DNA from: Glebionis coronaria
Lineage: Eukaryota > Streptophyta > Magnoliopsida > Asterales > Asteraceae
DNA length: 64,000 bases
NCBI GenBank assembly: GCA_025667525.1
Contig: CM046882.1
Coordinates: 544,310,630 to 544,374,629, forward strand
Reading direction: 5' to 3'
The notes beneath the pieces were generated by a model. That model worked only from the letters and a program-made list of their open reading frames with translations, was not told the DNA's origin and did not search any database. Shown piece by piece: positions 48,630-59,277 of the stretch; the stretch's first letter is position 1, and each line of letters begins with the position of its first letter. A program made the position numbers and the translations under genes.

Positions 48630-49543
48630 ATCTTCTGCCAAGATTCTGTTTTTTCTTCTTTTGGTGAAGCAGGGGAAGGCTAGGGGTCCACGTGGGGGTC
48701 ACGGGACATAAGTTTTAGGTGTGGGATGGGTTTATGGTTAGATGAATTAAGTTTCTGGATAATCTTATCAAAAACCCCTTTGGTTTAGGGTTTTGATTAA
48801 GCTAGGGTTAATGGGGGAAAGGGATTAGGGAGGTAGTGTTTGATCTGGTTTGTGGTTTAATTATTTTAAAATCTTTGTTTGCCACCAAAATTACAACTAA
48901 ACAGATTTTATTAAAAAATCTATTTAATAAAGATAGTGGATAACTGGCGTGGGGTGAGAGAGGCTTATGATTGGTGGGTCAACTTGGTCAAAGTGACGTG
49001 GCGACATATGATAGGCTGGTGGTGTTTGGCTGTCTCCCCCAAATGGCCCCTAATGTTTCTTGTTTTCTTCACTTTGTAAATAACAGCCTAAAAGTCCACT
49101 TCCTTTGTTATAAGTTTCACCAAGTTGTCATTTATGGCACAATGCATTTCCAAACTTTGTACAAGGATCTTTTGTGTAATTTTGGCATTCTCCAAGGACT
49201 AAACATGTAATGTCTTGTCATTTTAGGGACCCAAATGTAATTTTGGAGTTTTACAAGGGTATAAAATGACAAGTCTTCAAAAGATGAGGGACCAATCTTG
49301 ACAAATCCTCAAACTTCAAGGACTTCAAAGGAACTTCATGATTTGGGTCTGGTTCTTTGTGCGGGTTCGTTTCCCGTGTTCGTTTTTGCTCCATTCTTGT
49401 GATCTTTTGTTGATTTCACGATATCCGTACCTAAAATACACAATGAACAAACACAAGCATATATTTGGGTATTTTTATGATATTTTAAGCGTTTTTAGCC
49501 TGATTTGGACATTGAGACTATGTATAATTGCAGTCTCATCACA
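48630..49543 (-). repeat. 5' LTR of element D, second part
   Basis: Resumes with ATCTTCTGCCAAG, collinear with 30800-31712 of the other LTR, and ends GTCTCATCACA. Noncoding. Confidence 0.85.
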
Positions 49544-50315
49544 CTCCTAAACAAGAATGATAACTTGTTGTCTTCTTGTTTCTCTTTGTACTGGATGTAT
49601 TTAGAATACATGTCTTCAGTCTTTCCTTCATCCTTGGATTGAACTTGGTAATTTGTATTTGTATCCAACTGAATGTAGCCAAACACTTCAATGTTGATCT
49701 TCTTCTGATAAGATAATCTTCAAACATCATCTTTGTCTTTAACTTATGATATTCTTGTGTCTTGTAAACATTCAATTCTATTTGCAGCAACATTAATTGT
49801 CTTCTTGAGTTAAATCTATGAACTTTAGTCTTGATTTGATGAGACAAAACTTTCTAAGTATCTTTTCTTGAATACTTCTTTGCTTGCAATCTTCATACCT
49901 GAAATAAAACAGTTAACAACAAAAACCAATTTGTATTGGCTTCATGATTTTTAGCAAATCACCAGCTATCAACGGATTTGATATATTCTTTACCAGTTAG
50001 CCGTACACTCTGGAATAGCCAATACTTTATTCATAAAGAATAAGGTGTACTAATAACCCTACAATATTTGGTAAATTGTCAACCATCAACGGATTTGATT
50101 AATTCTTTACCTAGTACCATTTGTCTAGGACTAGCCAACTCTTTGTTTCAAAACAAGGTGAGTCAGAACCATATAGTTTTTAGCAAACTACTAGCTTTCA
50201 ACGGATTTGAGAAGTCTTTACCACAAATCGTTTGCTTATGGACTAGCCAGTTCTTATGTGTGTTAGACATGGTGAACTGAGAACCATTTGTGAAGTGTGA
50301 CTGAAAGTCAAACAC
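49544..50315 (-). other. 3' noncoding region of Copia C
   Basis: Between ORF3 and the polypurine tract. No reading frame of interest. Contains the three ~115-bp tandem units at 49950-50300. Confidence 0.6.
49950..50300. repeat. Three diverged tandem units of about 115 bp
   Basis: Each unit has the core ATCAACGGATTTGA (49968, 50085) or TTCAACGGATTTGA (50197), followed by TCTTTACC and then GACTAGCCA or a variant. Spacing is 117 and 112 bp. Copia B has tandem repeats at the equivalent place. Confidence 0.8.
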
Positions 50316-53300
50316 TTAAGGCTCTTTCTCAGCTTCTTCCTCATCTTTCAAATCCTTGATTTGTTGTTTAACCATTCTGATCAACTCCAAAGCATCAACA
50401 GACTCTTCTATAACTTCCAATTGTTGTTCCAACATTCTTTCCAACAATCTTCGTTTAAATGGATAACTCTTCTCTTGTAGCATATAGTAAGTAACATCAT
50501 CTATATCCAAAATATGCAATCCACATGACCTATAATATCTCCAGTAACTAGGAACTTGATTCTCTAATTCCTTCAACATTTCTTGATCACAGTTGTATGG
50601 TTCATACATGAAGAGCAATTCATTATACAATAGTGATACCTCAGTTTTACCTGCACTGGCTTCTTGAACTAACCTGAAAAAGATCCTAAATATCTTGTCT
50701 GTCAAGAATATGAAGAATATCTTCCAAAAGTCTGAATATTCTTGTTGTTCCATCAGTTCTTTAAATTCCATGAGCTTCCAGTCCTTGATCCATAGAGTAT
50801 ATCCATCTAGCAATAGATGACCTCTTTCAAAAAATATCTGTATCAATACATTGATCTTCAAATTTTACTATCTTCAAGTACTTTTTCAAGTTCTCATCAT
50901 CATCACTATCTTCTGTTGTTGACTTAGCCTTCTTGGCTTTCTGCTTCCTCTTTGTTGATCTTTTCCTCTTAATACCCTTGGAGGTTCCTTAAAATTCTAT
51001 TAAAACTTCTTCCAAGTTTGTATGTACCGTTTCTTATGTATGTACTGTTGACTGTGTATGTACAGCTTGTACATTTTCAGTCTTGTCAACATCTTGAGCT
51101 TTATCTTCTTCATTCATTCTTTGAGCAGTCTCTTCCTCTTTTGAACTTACCTTCTCCTTTCTATTCTTCCTCACAAAAGTGGTCTTGATATGTGGAGATG
51201 TAGTTGTAGGTTTAGCAGTAATTGGCTCAATTCTAGGAGCACTTCTAAATTGCCTTTGTTGTTGCAGATGTCTTCTAGCTTTTTCAACAGCTATCCTATC
51301 TGCTTCAGATCCAATCTCAACAAAATTCAATTCAGCTCTTTTATGTTGTTCATACAAAGTCCTGATATCTTCAAAATTCTTCTTGACCAGCTGAGTATGA
51401 GTGAAATTCTTAACTTTCTTGAGAAATGTCATCATTTGATTCCTAATCTACATGGTAGTTGGAGGCTTAATCTTTTCTCTTGTTCTCTTTTCAGCAAAGA
51501 ATCTTTGTTGCTCCCTTACCAGATCATCAATCAGTTTTGATTTCTCTTCTTCATCATAAGCATCTCTCTCTTTAGCTAACAATGAGTCTGCAAGAAGCTC
51601 ACTTGCATGTATTTCAGCTTGAATCCTATCACACTCTTGTATGTTCCATTCTTGCTGTATTCTCCTAGCTTCTAGCAAATGCTTCTTAGCTTCAAGTTCT
51701 TCTTGCAAGTCTTCTTCACGAATCTGAGCTTGCATTTTAAGAGCATATTCCTCATCATGGTATAATTGATTAAATATATACATGACTTTGCTGATATCTT
51801 CATCTGAATCACTTTCATTTTCAGATTCTGATTATATTTGCTTCTTCCCTTATCCTTTGGATTAATTTTAGGTAACTTCTTTCTTCATCCTGGAAGGTCT
51901 TTCCTCATCAGCTTGCTGTTGAATAACTATACCTTTAGTAGGGTGTAAAGCTTAAACTTTCTTACCTTTAGTTTGATCCTTCTTGGCAAGAACTTCTTGT
52001 TGTGTCTTCTTCTCTACCTCTGCTTGTTTTGCTTTCTCAGCTGAATTCTTTTCCCTTAAGTCAAGCAGTATTTGGGCTAAAGTCTCATCCTCTCCAAAAG
52101 GAGTTTGACTTTCCAGTGAAGGATGATCACCAGCGGTACTTGCAGTCGGCTTAGTTGGCTTAGCAGTACTTGGGTCTTCAACAATGTCAGCAGTACTTAC
52201 AGTCGGCTTAGTTGGCTTAGCAGTACTTGGATCTTCAACAATGTTGACTTCACCAGTATTAGACACACTTGTTTCTTCAATCAATTGTGTATCTCTAGAT
52301 ACCCTTTCTTCCACTAAAATTGTCCTTTCAACTTGCATCTATTCAGTCTTGTCTGATCCATTGCTCACTCTTGATCTTGACAATACTTGCAAAGACTGTT
52401 TCTTGTGAAACCAGATTTGTCGTTGTGATGGTGGAGTTGAAGATACAGGAAATTGAACATTAATCTCCTCCAACTTCTCATAGAAAGTACTCCAATTTAC
52501 TTGAAGTTGTGGTGATTGAGGTTGTGGTACTGGCTGAGTTACCATCATTTCTTCAACTTGTGGCTCCTCATGAATAGGTTGTGGTTCTTCCTCTTGAAAC
52601 TCCATATTTGTAGGTTCATCCACACCAGTCTCTAAACTAGTTCCATCTTCATAATTCCCAATGACATCATCATCCAACTCAAAATTGATGTCATTTCCAG
52701 AGACCCTTGTTTGATTATCAGAAGAAGGTAGTTGTTCTTCATAATTCCTCCCCTGTTTGGTTGCATTCAGTTGCCTTTTCTTGTGGTTTCTGAACCTTTG
52801 CTTTTTAAGTGCAGCCTTCTAAATAGACCTATGCTGCCTCATCCAAGGTGATACTTTATTCCTCAACTTGATTAGGCTGGCCTCTAATTCAGCAATTTTC
52901 TTGTCTTGAACAAGTTTTTCCTTTTGCAACACCTCTACCTGTTGGGACAAACTAGTACACAAAGTAGTTAAATTTGCAACATCCACCACCTTTGGTGCTT
53001 GTGCTGGTGGTGAACCACTAGCAGCAATGGAAGCAGCAGGTGTATGGATCATCTCATTAGTATTTGGTGGAACACCAATATTGTGAGAAGAAGATTGAGA
53101 ATCTTCTAAGGAATGGGAACTCTGGTTAGAAGGAGTTTGCTGAGAAACACTAGCATTGATAGGTTCCTCACCTTCTTGGTTGGCAGGTTGGGCTAACATA
53201 TGAGCAAACAATGGTGTAACAGTTCCTGTAAAGGCATTGCCTTGTTTGGTCAAGAAAGAGAAAGTTCTCTTTATAAATGTAGGAACATCTCATGTATTAG

Positions 53301-53935
53301 TTAACTCTTGTAGGTTAGGGATTTGGTCACTAACTAAAGTCTGAATGAATCTAGGATACATTAAAAACTTCTTAGTTCCTTCCAAATTCCTAGTCTGCCT
53401 TCAAAAAATAATCTTGAAAAATTAAAAACCCTGTTATTTGCTAGACAAATACCAGCTGATGCCAATGCAACAGGAATTTGACCAAAAGATGTATTTTTAG
53501 AGCTCAAATAGTGAATAATGGCATGAAAAAGCAATTTCCATTGAGGTGAAAACAAAGCTTTAAACAAAGTAAGACTTTCCCTAACACCTCCATAGCCCAT
53601 GGCTGCAAGGCCATCATGTATCTCTATATTATTAAGCATACTAAGTACATTTTCATCATTTAATCTCAAACTAGACCTTAGCAGTACCTCAGTTACATAT
53701 ATATTTCTATGATTTACCCTAGCCTTAATGCAAGGTTGATCAAACTGAGTACCTAACACAACAGTGTTCCAAAATTGTTCAACAATGGGAACAGAGACAA
53801 TGGGACTTACAGTGAGTGCGAAACGAACATGACTTCAAGATAAGAATCCAAGAATCTCATGGAATCCAAGAGAGTCATCATTAAAGCAAGATTCGCATCC
53901 AAATTATGCTTAGAGATCACTTGTAAAGCAGCCAT
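50316..53935 (-). pseudogene. Copia C ORF3 (post-RNase H frame), broken
   Basis: The ATG at 53933-53935 gives MAALQVISKHNLDANLA. Then come a globular domain (VTEVLLRSSLRLNDENVL, MGYGGVRESLTLFKALFSPQ, ASAGICLANNRVFNFSRLFF), a Ser/Gln-rich linker, a short coiled coil (LTTLCTSLSQQVEVLQKEKL) and an acidic, STAKPTKPT-repeat region. After these lie a long charged helix (IREEDLQEELEAKKHLLEAR), an RTLYEQHKRAELNFVEI segment and a C-terminal domain (SYWRYYRSCGLHILDIDD). From memory the same order occurs in predicted Anthemideae Copia polyproteins. It corresponds to ORF3 of B in position. Function is unknown. Frame breaks occur near 53800, 53300, 52750, 51900 and 50950. Confidence 0.7.
52134..52232. repeat. 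C-type motif inside ORF3 coding sequence
   Basis: AGCGGTACTTGC, AGCAGTACTTGG, AGCAGTACTTAC and AGCAGTACTTGG lie in two tandem ~60-bp units that encode a PSTAKPTKPTxSTA repeat. The core equals that of the LTR array of the same element. Confidence 0.75.
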
Positions 53936-54332
53936 TAGTATTTTTTATGAACGAAAAATTAGAGAGAAGGTTATAGAATCAAGAGATAAAAATAAAAGAT
54001 TAGGTGAATTAATTATGTAATTTTAGTAAGTATTTAAGTAAATAACAAACCCAAGCGCGAAGAAACCGCCAAATTTACAAAAGAGACCCTTAACAGTACA
54101 ACGGACATGTAGCGGTACATGGAACATACTCGGTACTTGGACTTGTGCTAGCGGTACTTGGATCCATAACGGTACCTCACAATTTCGATCAGTTCATGCA
54201 TTCCACTATCATAATAACCTCTTTTATCTTATTCTATCAACCTGCAATCACATCAAAAACACAAAAACATAGACTATATAATAAAAATTAGCATAAAAGT
54301 AGTACAGCTGTTACCTCCCCTCAACATATGCA
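53936..54332. other. Spacer between RNase H and ORF3 of Copia C, with motif array
   Basis: Noncoding. Its segment 54089-54180 holds AACAGTACAACGG, AGCGGTACATGG, CTCGGTACTTGG, AGCGGTACTTGG and AACGGTACCTC, the C-type motif. Copia B has its own motif array in the matching spacer. Confidence 0.75.
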
Positions 54333-54880
54333 GCAGTCTATTGGTTGAGCATACCAATATGTGTCACTAAGAATTCAAATCTCTTTGCATCAAATGCCTT
54401 GGTCAACAAATCAGCTACATTTTTGTCTGTATGAATCTTCAAGACTTGAATAAGCTTCTTGTCATAGGCATCTCTTATGAAGTGATGTCTTATTTCAATA
54501 TGATTGGTCTTGGAGTGAAATACTAGATTCTTGACAATGCATATAGTACTTTAATTATCAATGTAAATCTTGGTGTTCATGAAGTTGAACCCATAATCTA
54601 ACAACTAATTTTGAATCCAAAGTACTTGTCCACAGCAGCAGCTACATATTCAGCTTCAGTTGTAGTAGTAGCAACAATGGTTTGCTTCTTACACTGCCAT
54701 GATATGAGTCTTCTGCCTAGGAATTGACAACCTCCTGTTGTGGATTTCCTATCATGATTAGCTCCATCATAATCATTATCTGAGTAAGCTTCCAATTTAA
54801 AGGTTGAATCTCTAGGATACCATAATCCTAAATTGGGTTGACTTTTAAGATACTTAAAAATCCTCTTCACAACATGTATA
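54333..54880 (-). pseudogene. Copia C RNase H, 5'-truncated
   Basis: Reads VKRIFKYLKSQPNLGLWYPR, YSDNDYDGANHDRKSTTGGC, LISWQCKKQTIVATTTTEAEY and, after a frame change and one stop near 54550, TNHIEIRHHFIRDAYDKKLI and NVADLLTKAFDAKRFEFL. This is the C-terminal RT connection and RNase H of a Tork/Sire-like Copia polyprotein, which degrades the RNA template. The frame is cut at 54880 where E2 inserted. Confidence 0.85.
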
Positions 54881-55424
54881 TGTAATAACTAGATTTTACT
54901 AGTTGAAAGTTCGTTTTCTCGGAATCTCTTCGAATTGATTTCCGGTTAATTGTGCGAGATTAGTTGTTCTTGGTGAATCAAATGAAAGACTTGTCGTCTA
55001 AAACTAATTAAAAATAAAGACTTGAAACGATTAAAATAAAATAAGGAAGGTAAAAGAAACAATAATGAAAGATAACTAGATTTTAATAACTAGATTTTAC
55101 TAGTTGAAAAAGTTCGTATTCTCGGAATCTTCTAGAATTGATCACGGTTCAGAGTGCGACTCAGTTGTTCTTGGTGGAATAAAAAGGGAATGGTCGTTGT
55201 CTAAAACTAATGAAAAATTAAGACTCGGAAAGATAAAATAAAAGACGGTAAAAAGAAACAACAATGAAAGATAAAAACTTGACGAAAAGTAAATCACGAG
55301 AAATTAAAAGCAATAAAGGTAAATAACTCAAACTTAAACTTAAACTAAAAGCAAAGCAAATAAAAATGCAAATAAAGAAAAAGGCGGGAAAAGTAAACCT
55401 TAAAACTAATAACTGAAAAACTCA

Positions 55425-55905
55425 TTCGGAATAAAACCTTCATCCGGAATAAACGTGTTCATCCGGAATAATTGCTTATCCGGAATAAACAGCTCATCCG
55501 GAATAAGGCTTGATCCGGAATAAAAAGAGAAAAATGGTTCATTCGGAATAAAGTCCTTGATCCGGAATAAAGTTTGATCCGGAATATTATTCCGGATGAA
55601 AGGCTTGATCCGAAATAACCAATATTCTGGATGAAGGAGCTTGTCCGGAATAACCAACATTCCGGATGAAGGAGCTTGATCCGGAATATTTGAGATATTC
55701 CGAATAAACAACTTTGATCCGGAATATTTTAGATATTCCGAATAAACAACTTTGATCCGGAATATTTGAGATATTCCGAATAAACAACTTTGATCCGGAA
55801 TAAATTAATATTCCGAATAAACAACTATTCCGAATAAAGGGACTTTGATCCGGAATACTCAGATATTCCGCATGAACAACATAGGAAGCTGTTGATCCGG
55901 AATCT
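55425..55905. repeat. E2-type motif array (core ATCCGGAATA)
   Basis: Roughly 28 units such as TGATCCGGAATAA, CATCCGGAATAA, and ATTCCGGATGAAGG in the opposite sense. A higher-order unit of about 35-45 bp (TTGATCCGGAATATTTGAGA plus ATATTCCGAATAAACAAC) is repeated three to four times at 55675-55830. It lies on the transcribed side of the TATA box, where E1 has its GTACGATC array. Confidence 0.9.
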
Positions 55906-56332
55906 GGGCAACAATAAGAACACGAAGAACAGTAAAGAACTACAGGTCACGTATTTAACCAAATCTAAACAAGATTAACCAAAAGATTAAACCAAAACAA
56001 CCACAAATGATCTACTAACAATAATCAATCAAAACAAATCATCAAAACTAACAAATAAAGCCAAATCAATCAAAACCCACTTGATCAAAACCATAAAAAC
56101 TCAAGAACATGAACACAAAGATTAAGAACAAATCAAACAAGAAAGGTAGAAGGAGATTAACAATAAAAGATGAAGATTAACAACAATCAAAGGTAAACTT
56201 ACTTGGAATTAAAAGGAATTTAAAGGTGCAATACATGAAATTAAGGTGCAAGAATTTAAAGTACAGGAAAATGAAAATGGTGGAAGAATGGGTTGTCAAG
56301 ACACCAACAACTCTCAAATGACAACTACCTAA

Positions 56333-56343
56333 TCTATTTATAG
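56333..56343 (-). promoter_or_regulatory. TATA box of E2 3' LTR
   Basis: Minus-strand CTATAAATAGA, following a GCTCCTCCCTAATATCC stretch. It corresponds in position to the TATAAATA of the E1 LTRs. Confidence 0.6.
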
Positions 56344-56662
56344 GGATATTAGGGAGGAGCTTAGGAAGCTTCCTCCCTCTTTCTTCTTTCTCTAATTGCA
56401 TGCTTAAGTCCCTAATCTTCTTTAATCTTTTGACTTCAGTGACTTTGTCTTGGGATTTCTTTAAACTCGTCTTGAATTTTCTTCATAAATAAGACTCGAG
56501 TTCTTCGGCTTTTAGTATACTTCCGTCTTTTGACTTTTTCTTCGATAAATCTTCAGAATTGGTCTTGGACTTCCGTTCTTTTTGCACTCTTGATTTCTCG
56601 ACTTCATCTTTCGTCTTTTTCTTTGATAAAAGCCCGTGAAATCCCGTGTTTTCTCCACTTTT

Positions 56663-57188
56663 TGTTGGGAATAAATTAAGGCCAGATCACTTGAACGCTG
56701 ACAAGAACAACTCAAGCGTTGACAAGAGCAAAGTGAGCGCTGACAGCTTAAGCGTTGACAAGTTAAAGTCAAGCGTTGACAGATTGAAGACAAGCACTGA
56801 TGGAAGATGTGAGCTACACGTTTATTATGTTCTAGAATACTTCTAGTAAGGATAGAAACGAACATGTATTTTCTATGTTTATCTTTACCTAGAATAGTTG
56901 ATACGTAGCTTATTGTACAAGGATTCTTAGTCTATAAAAGAAGGCCTTTAGGTTAATGTTTAATATCAAGTTTTCATTAAGTTTTCATTCGTAAACATCT
57001 TTCATTGTAAGCAAGTTCGACATTAATAATCAAAGTGAAAGTTTTGTTTACATCTTGTGTTCTTGTTTAAGTATTAAATTCCGCATAATACTTAGATTCA
57101 CAAAGCATATAACAAAGGTTTCTCTACGTGTTATACTTGATCTAATCTCGTATACACAAAGCTAATCGATCTAAGTTTGGGATCAACA
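56663..57188 (+). mobile_element. Solo LTR of the Copia A family
   Basis: TGTTGGGAATAAATTA...TTTGGGATCAACA, 526 bp, flanked by the 5-bp target duplication CTTTT (56658-56662 and 57189-57193). It has six A-type motifs (AAGCGTTGACAAG, GAGCGCTGACAGC and variants) at 56692-56800 and a TATA box at 56933. Collinear with the A LTR (3707-4210, opposite strand). No internal region, hence a solo LTR. Confidence 0.95.
56692..56800. repeat. A-type motif array in the solo LTR
   Basis: GAACGCTGACAAG, AAGCGTTGACAAG, GAGCGCTGACAGC, AAGCGTTGACAAG, AAGCGTTGACAGA and AAGCACTGATGGA, spaced about 15-20 bp. Confidence 0.85.
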
Positions 57189-57327
57189 CTTTTCACCTTT
57201 TCGTCCTAAATCACAACAAAAACACAAACCACGCATAATTCCGACATAAATGACATAAAATACACGTTTTGGCTCGGTTATTATTGTAATTAAGTGGTAA
57301 AAAGTATGGGTGTTTACACACCTATCA

Positions 57328-57341
57328 AATCCCCTACACTT
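57328..57341 (-). other. Polypurine tract of E2
   Basis: Minus-strand AAGTGTAGGGGATT directly before the 3' LTR, identical to E1. Confidence 0.8.
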
Positions 57342-59277
57342 AACCATTGCCATGCCCTCATGCAATGCTTAGTGATAAAGCAATTTTACACTTTTCTCAT
57401 AATCAATCAACCCTGGCCTTATTAACATACTACTAAAACAAAAATTAGAGTACTAAGAGAAATTAAAACTTTAAAGTAAACATAAGGATAGAAACCAATT
57501 TTCACTAGAAAATAGCTATATGGAAATAACTCGCAAAGAGATCTAAGACTTACATTAGGGCTTCGGTGCTGCGAAGATTTATCACCCTCAAGTTTCACGT
57601 TCCCCAAACTAAGCTTAAAAACGAGATCATTGTTATTATAAGTTAGCGAAACAAACACTTACACACATGGCTTAATTATATGCTTAAACTCCCTTATTCC
57701 TAGGTGTATCTCTTATATTTTATTTATGTCTTAGAATGATCATGAAGATACATTTTTGGACTTATTGCGATAGTTTATTTAGGAGAAAGCAAAGTAGGAC
57801 GATTTGATCAATAGTTAGCTAAAGGACAAAATCTCTTAAAACTGCTTCTCAGGATATCAAAAAGTTCATATCTTGGCATAACTCGCTTCACGATTTGAGA
57901 CCTTTCTCGGGCCGATATTTGGCATGTACTTCATACTTCATATCTTGAGAGACGTGCTTGAGATAATGGTCTTCTCTTCGTTAATAGAGTTCTTCACTTG
58001 GAGTATTTTTTAGGGATACTCCACTTTGTTGACCACGACTTCATCATTATTTCTTCAATCGCTAATTGGGATTTTGAGATACAACGATCCGCCTCCTTTT
58101 CGTACTTGGATCTATTTATCCTCATACCTTGTTAGGGTCTTTTCGGATAGACTTCTCCATGATCTTTATGTGAGTTGAATGCTTTTCGTCGTGAGTCTTG
58201 ATCCTTCATATTGATTTTGGGAATAATGCTTTTCACATCACCTTGGATCTTTAGCAATAAGATTGAATCCTCATGCCTTGTTAGGGCCTTTTCGGACTCG
58301 CCAATCTTCGCGCCCCGCTTCATAAGTTATGCCTTGGCTATGAACTCTTATCATCACCGAGAAACTTTTAAACGATCTTGGGCTAGAAGCTAAGTAACTT
58401 TTCAAATCGTACGACCTTACTTATTGCAGATAAATTATTAGCAAGTGATGGGAGAATAGGCAAATAATCACACCAAGTGTGCTTGTGCAAGAATACCGAC
58501 TTATAATTGACTCTATCATTTCTCGTTCTCCACAATTTAAAATCTCAAGTAATGAGACTCGTGGATGCTTAGCCTAATAAACCAATTAAGGTCTACATGG
58601 TTAAGGATACTAGCTAGAATAAACTTGGATAAGTCTATTCGGGTTTAGTCAAAATAATCGCAATGGGCCTAATATGTCAAAGACTTCAAAACTAGCTACA
58701 CCCCTTTATTAATATTTTTGACTTTATTGTGGGATATATACATATGAAAGCGACGATAAATATTTAAAAATTACAACTATATGGCCAAAGTTAATAAAAA
58801 ATTTGAAAAATGCTGAAAAGATGATTTTCTGGTTAAATGAAGGCATTTTAATGGAAAAGTCCACTTAAAACTTCGATAGAAGTCCCCCTACACTTAATAT
58901 AAACATTGTCCTTAATGTTTAAGCATATGGGAGTAAAATCCCCTACACTTAGGACATTGTGCACGTTGTTTAAATCTTGCTAAGGAAGAGACAACTAACG
59001 AGATTACTATTTTAATATTGAGAAATATAAAATAGTGAATCGAAAAGAGTTTAGGATAGAACCGGGAAGAAGGGAACACGGAATCACGGTTCGTCAAAAG
59101 TCATTAAGAGTGTGTCTTTGAAGCTCGAATCCCTGCATATGATAAGAAAGAGAACAAGGAACACCACGGGGCTCCCCCTACACTTATGGTGAAAACAGAT
59201 AAAGATAGATAATCGGGTTGCCTCCCGAAGAGCGCTTGTTTTTGTTAACCGAGTCACGATCCTGACTCGTCCCCGAA
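57342..59277 (-). other. 3' noncoding region of E2
   Basis: No coding sequence recognised. Homologous to E1 (44515-46543) and D (31713-33612), including both CCCTAACAAGG repeats near 58130 and 58280. Confidence 0.65.

Larger units (their letters stand above)
27983..49543 (-). mobile_element. Gypsy-like element D (Athila/Tat type), non-autonomous, 3.7-kb LTRs
   Basis: Two LTRs of about 3.7 kb (27983-31712, and 38299-41131 plus 48630-49543) flank a 6.6-kb internal region with a tRNA-Asp-type PBS, gag, protease, an acidic tail and a long 3' noncoding region. No RT, RNase H or integrase can be found. Near-matching flanks CTCCC and CTCCT may be the target duplication in the Copia C 3' region. The LTRs differ at many sites, so the insertion is older than that of E1. 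Confidence 0.8.
27470..54880 (-). mobile_element. Ty1/Copia element C, split by element D
   Basis: The 3' LTR (27470-27974) and polypurine tract lie left of Gypsy-like D. The 3' noncoding region, ORF3 (50316-53935) and RNase H (54333-54880) lie to its right. The RNase H frame is cut at 54880 by element E2, and upstream pol, gag and the 5' LTR are not in the window. The two parts join sensibly as a Copia 3' half, with D in the 3' noncoding region close to the polypurine tract. Confidence 0.8.
54881..57327 (-). repeat. 3' LTR of E2, with nested solo LTR
   Basis: Minus-strand start TGATAGGTGTG as in E1; end CTAGTTATTACA. Without the nested LTR (56663-57188 and one target copy) it is about 1.9 kb. 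The last ~205 bp are duplicated in tandem (54881-55085 and from 55086). The first copy matches the 5' LTR stub exactly over about 110 bp and the second is diverged. Confidence 0.85.
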
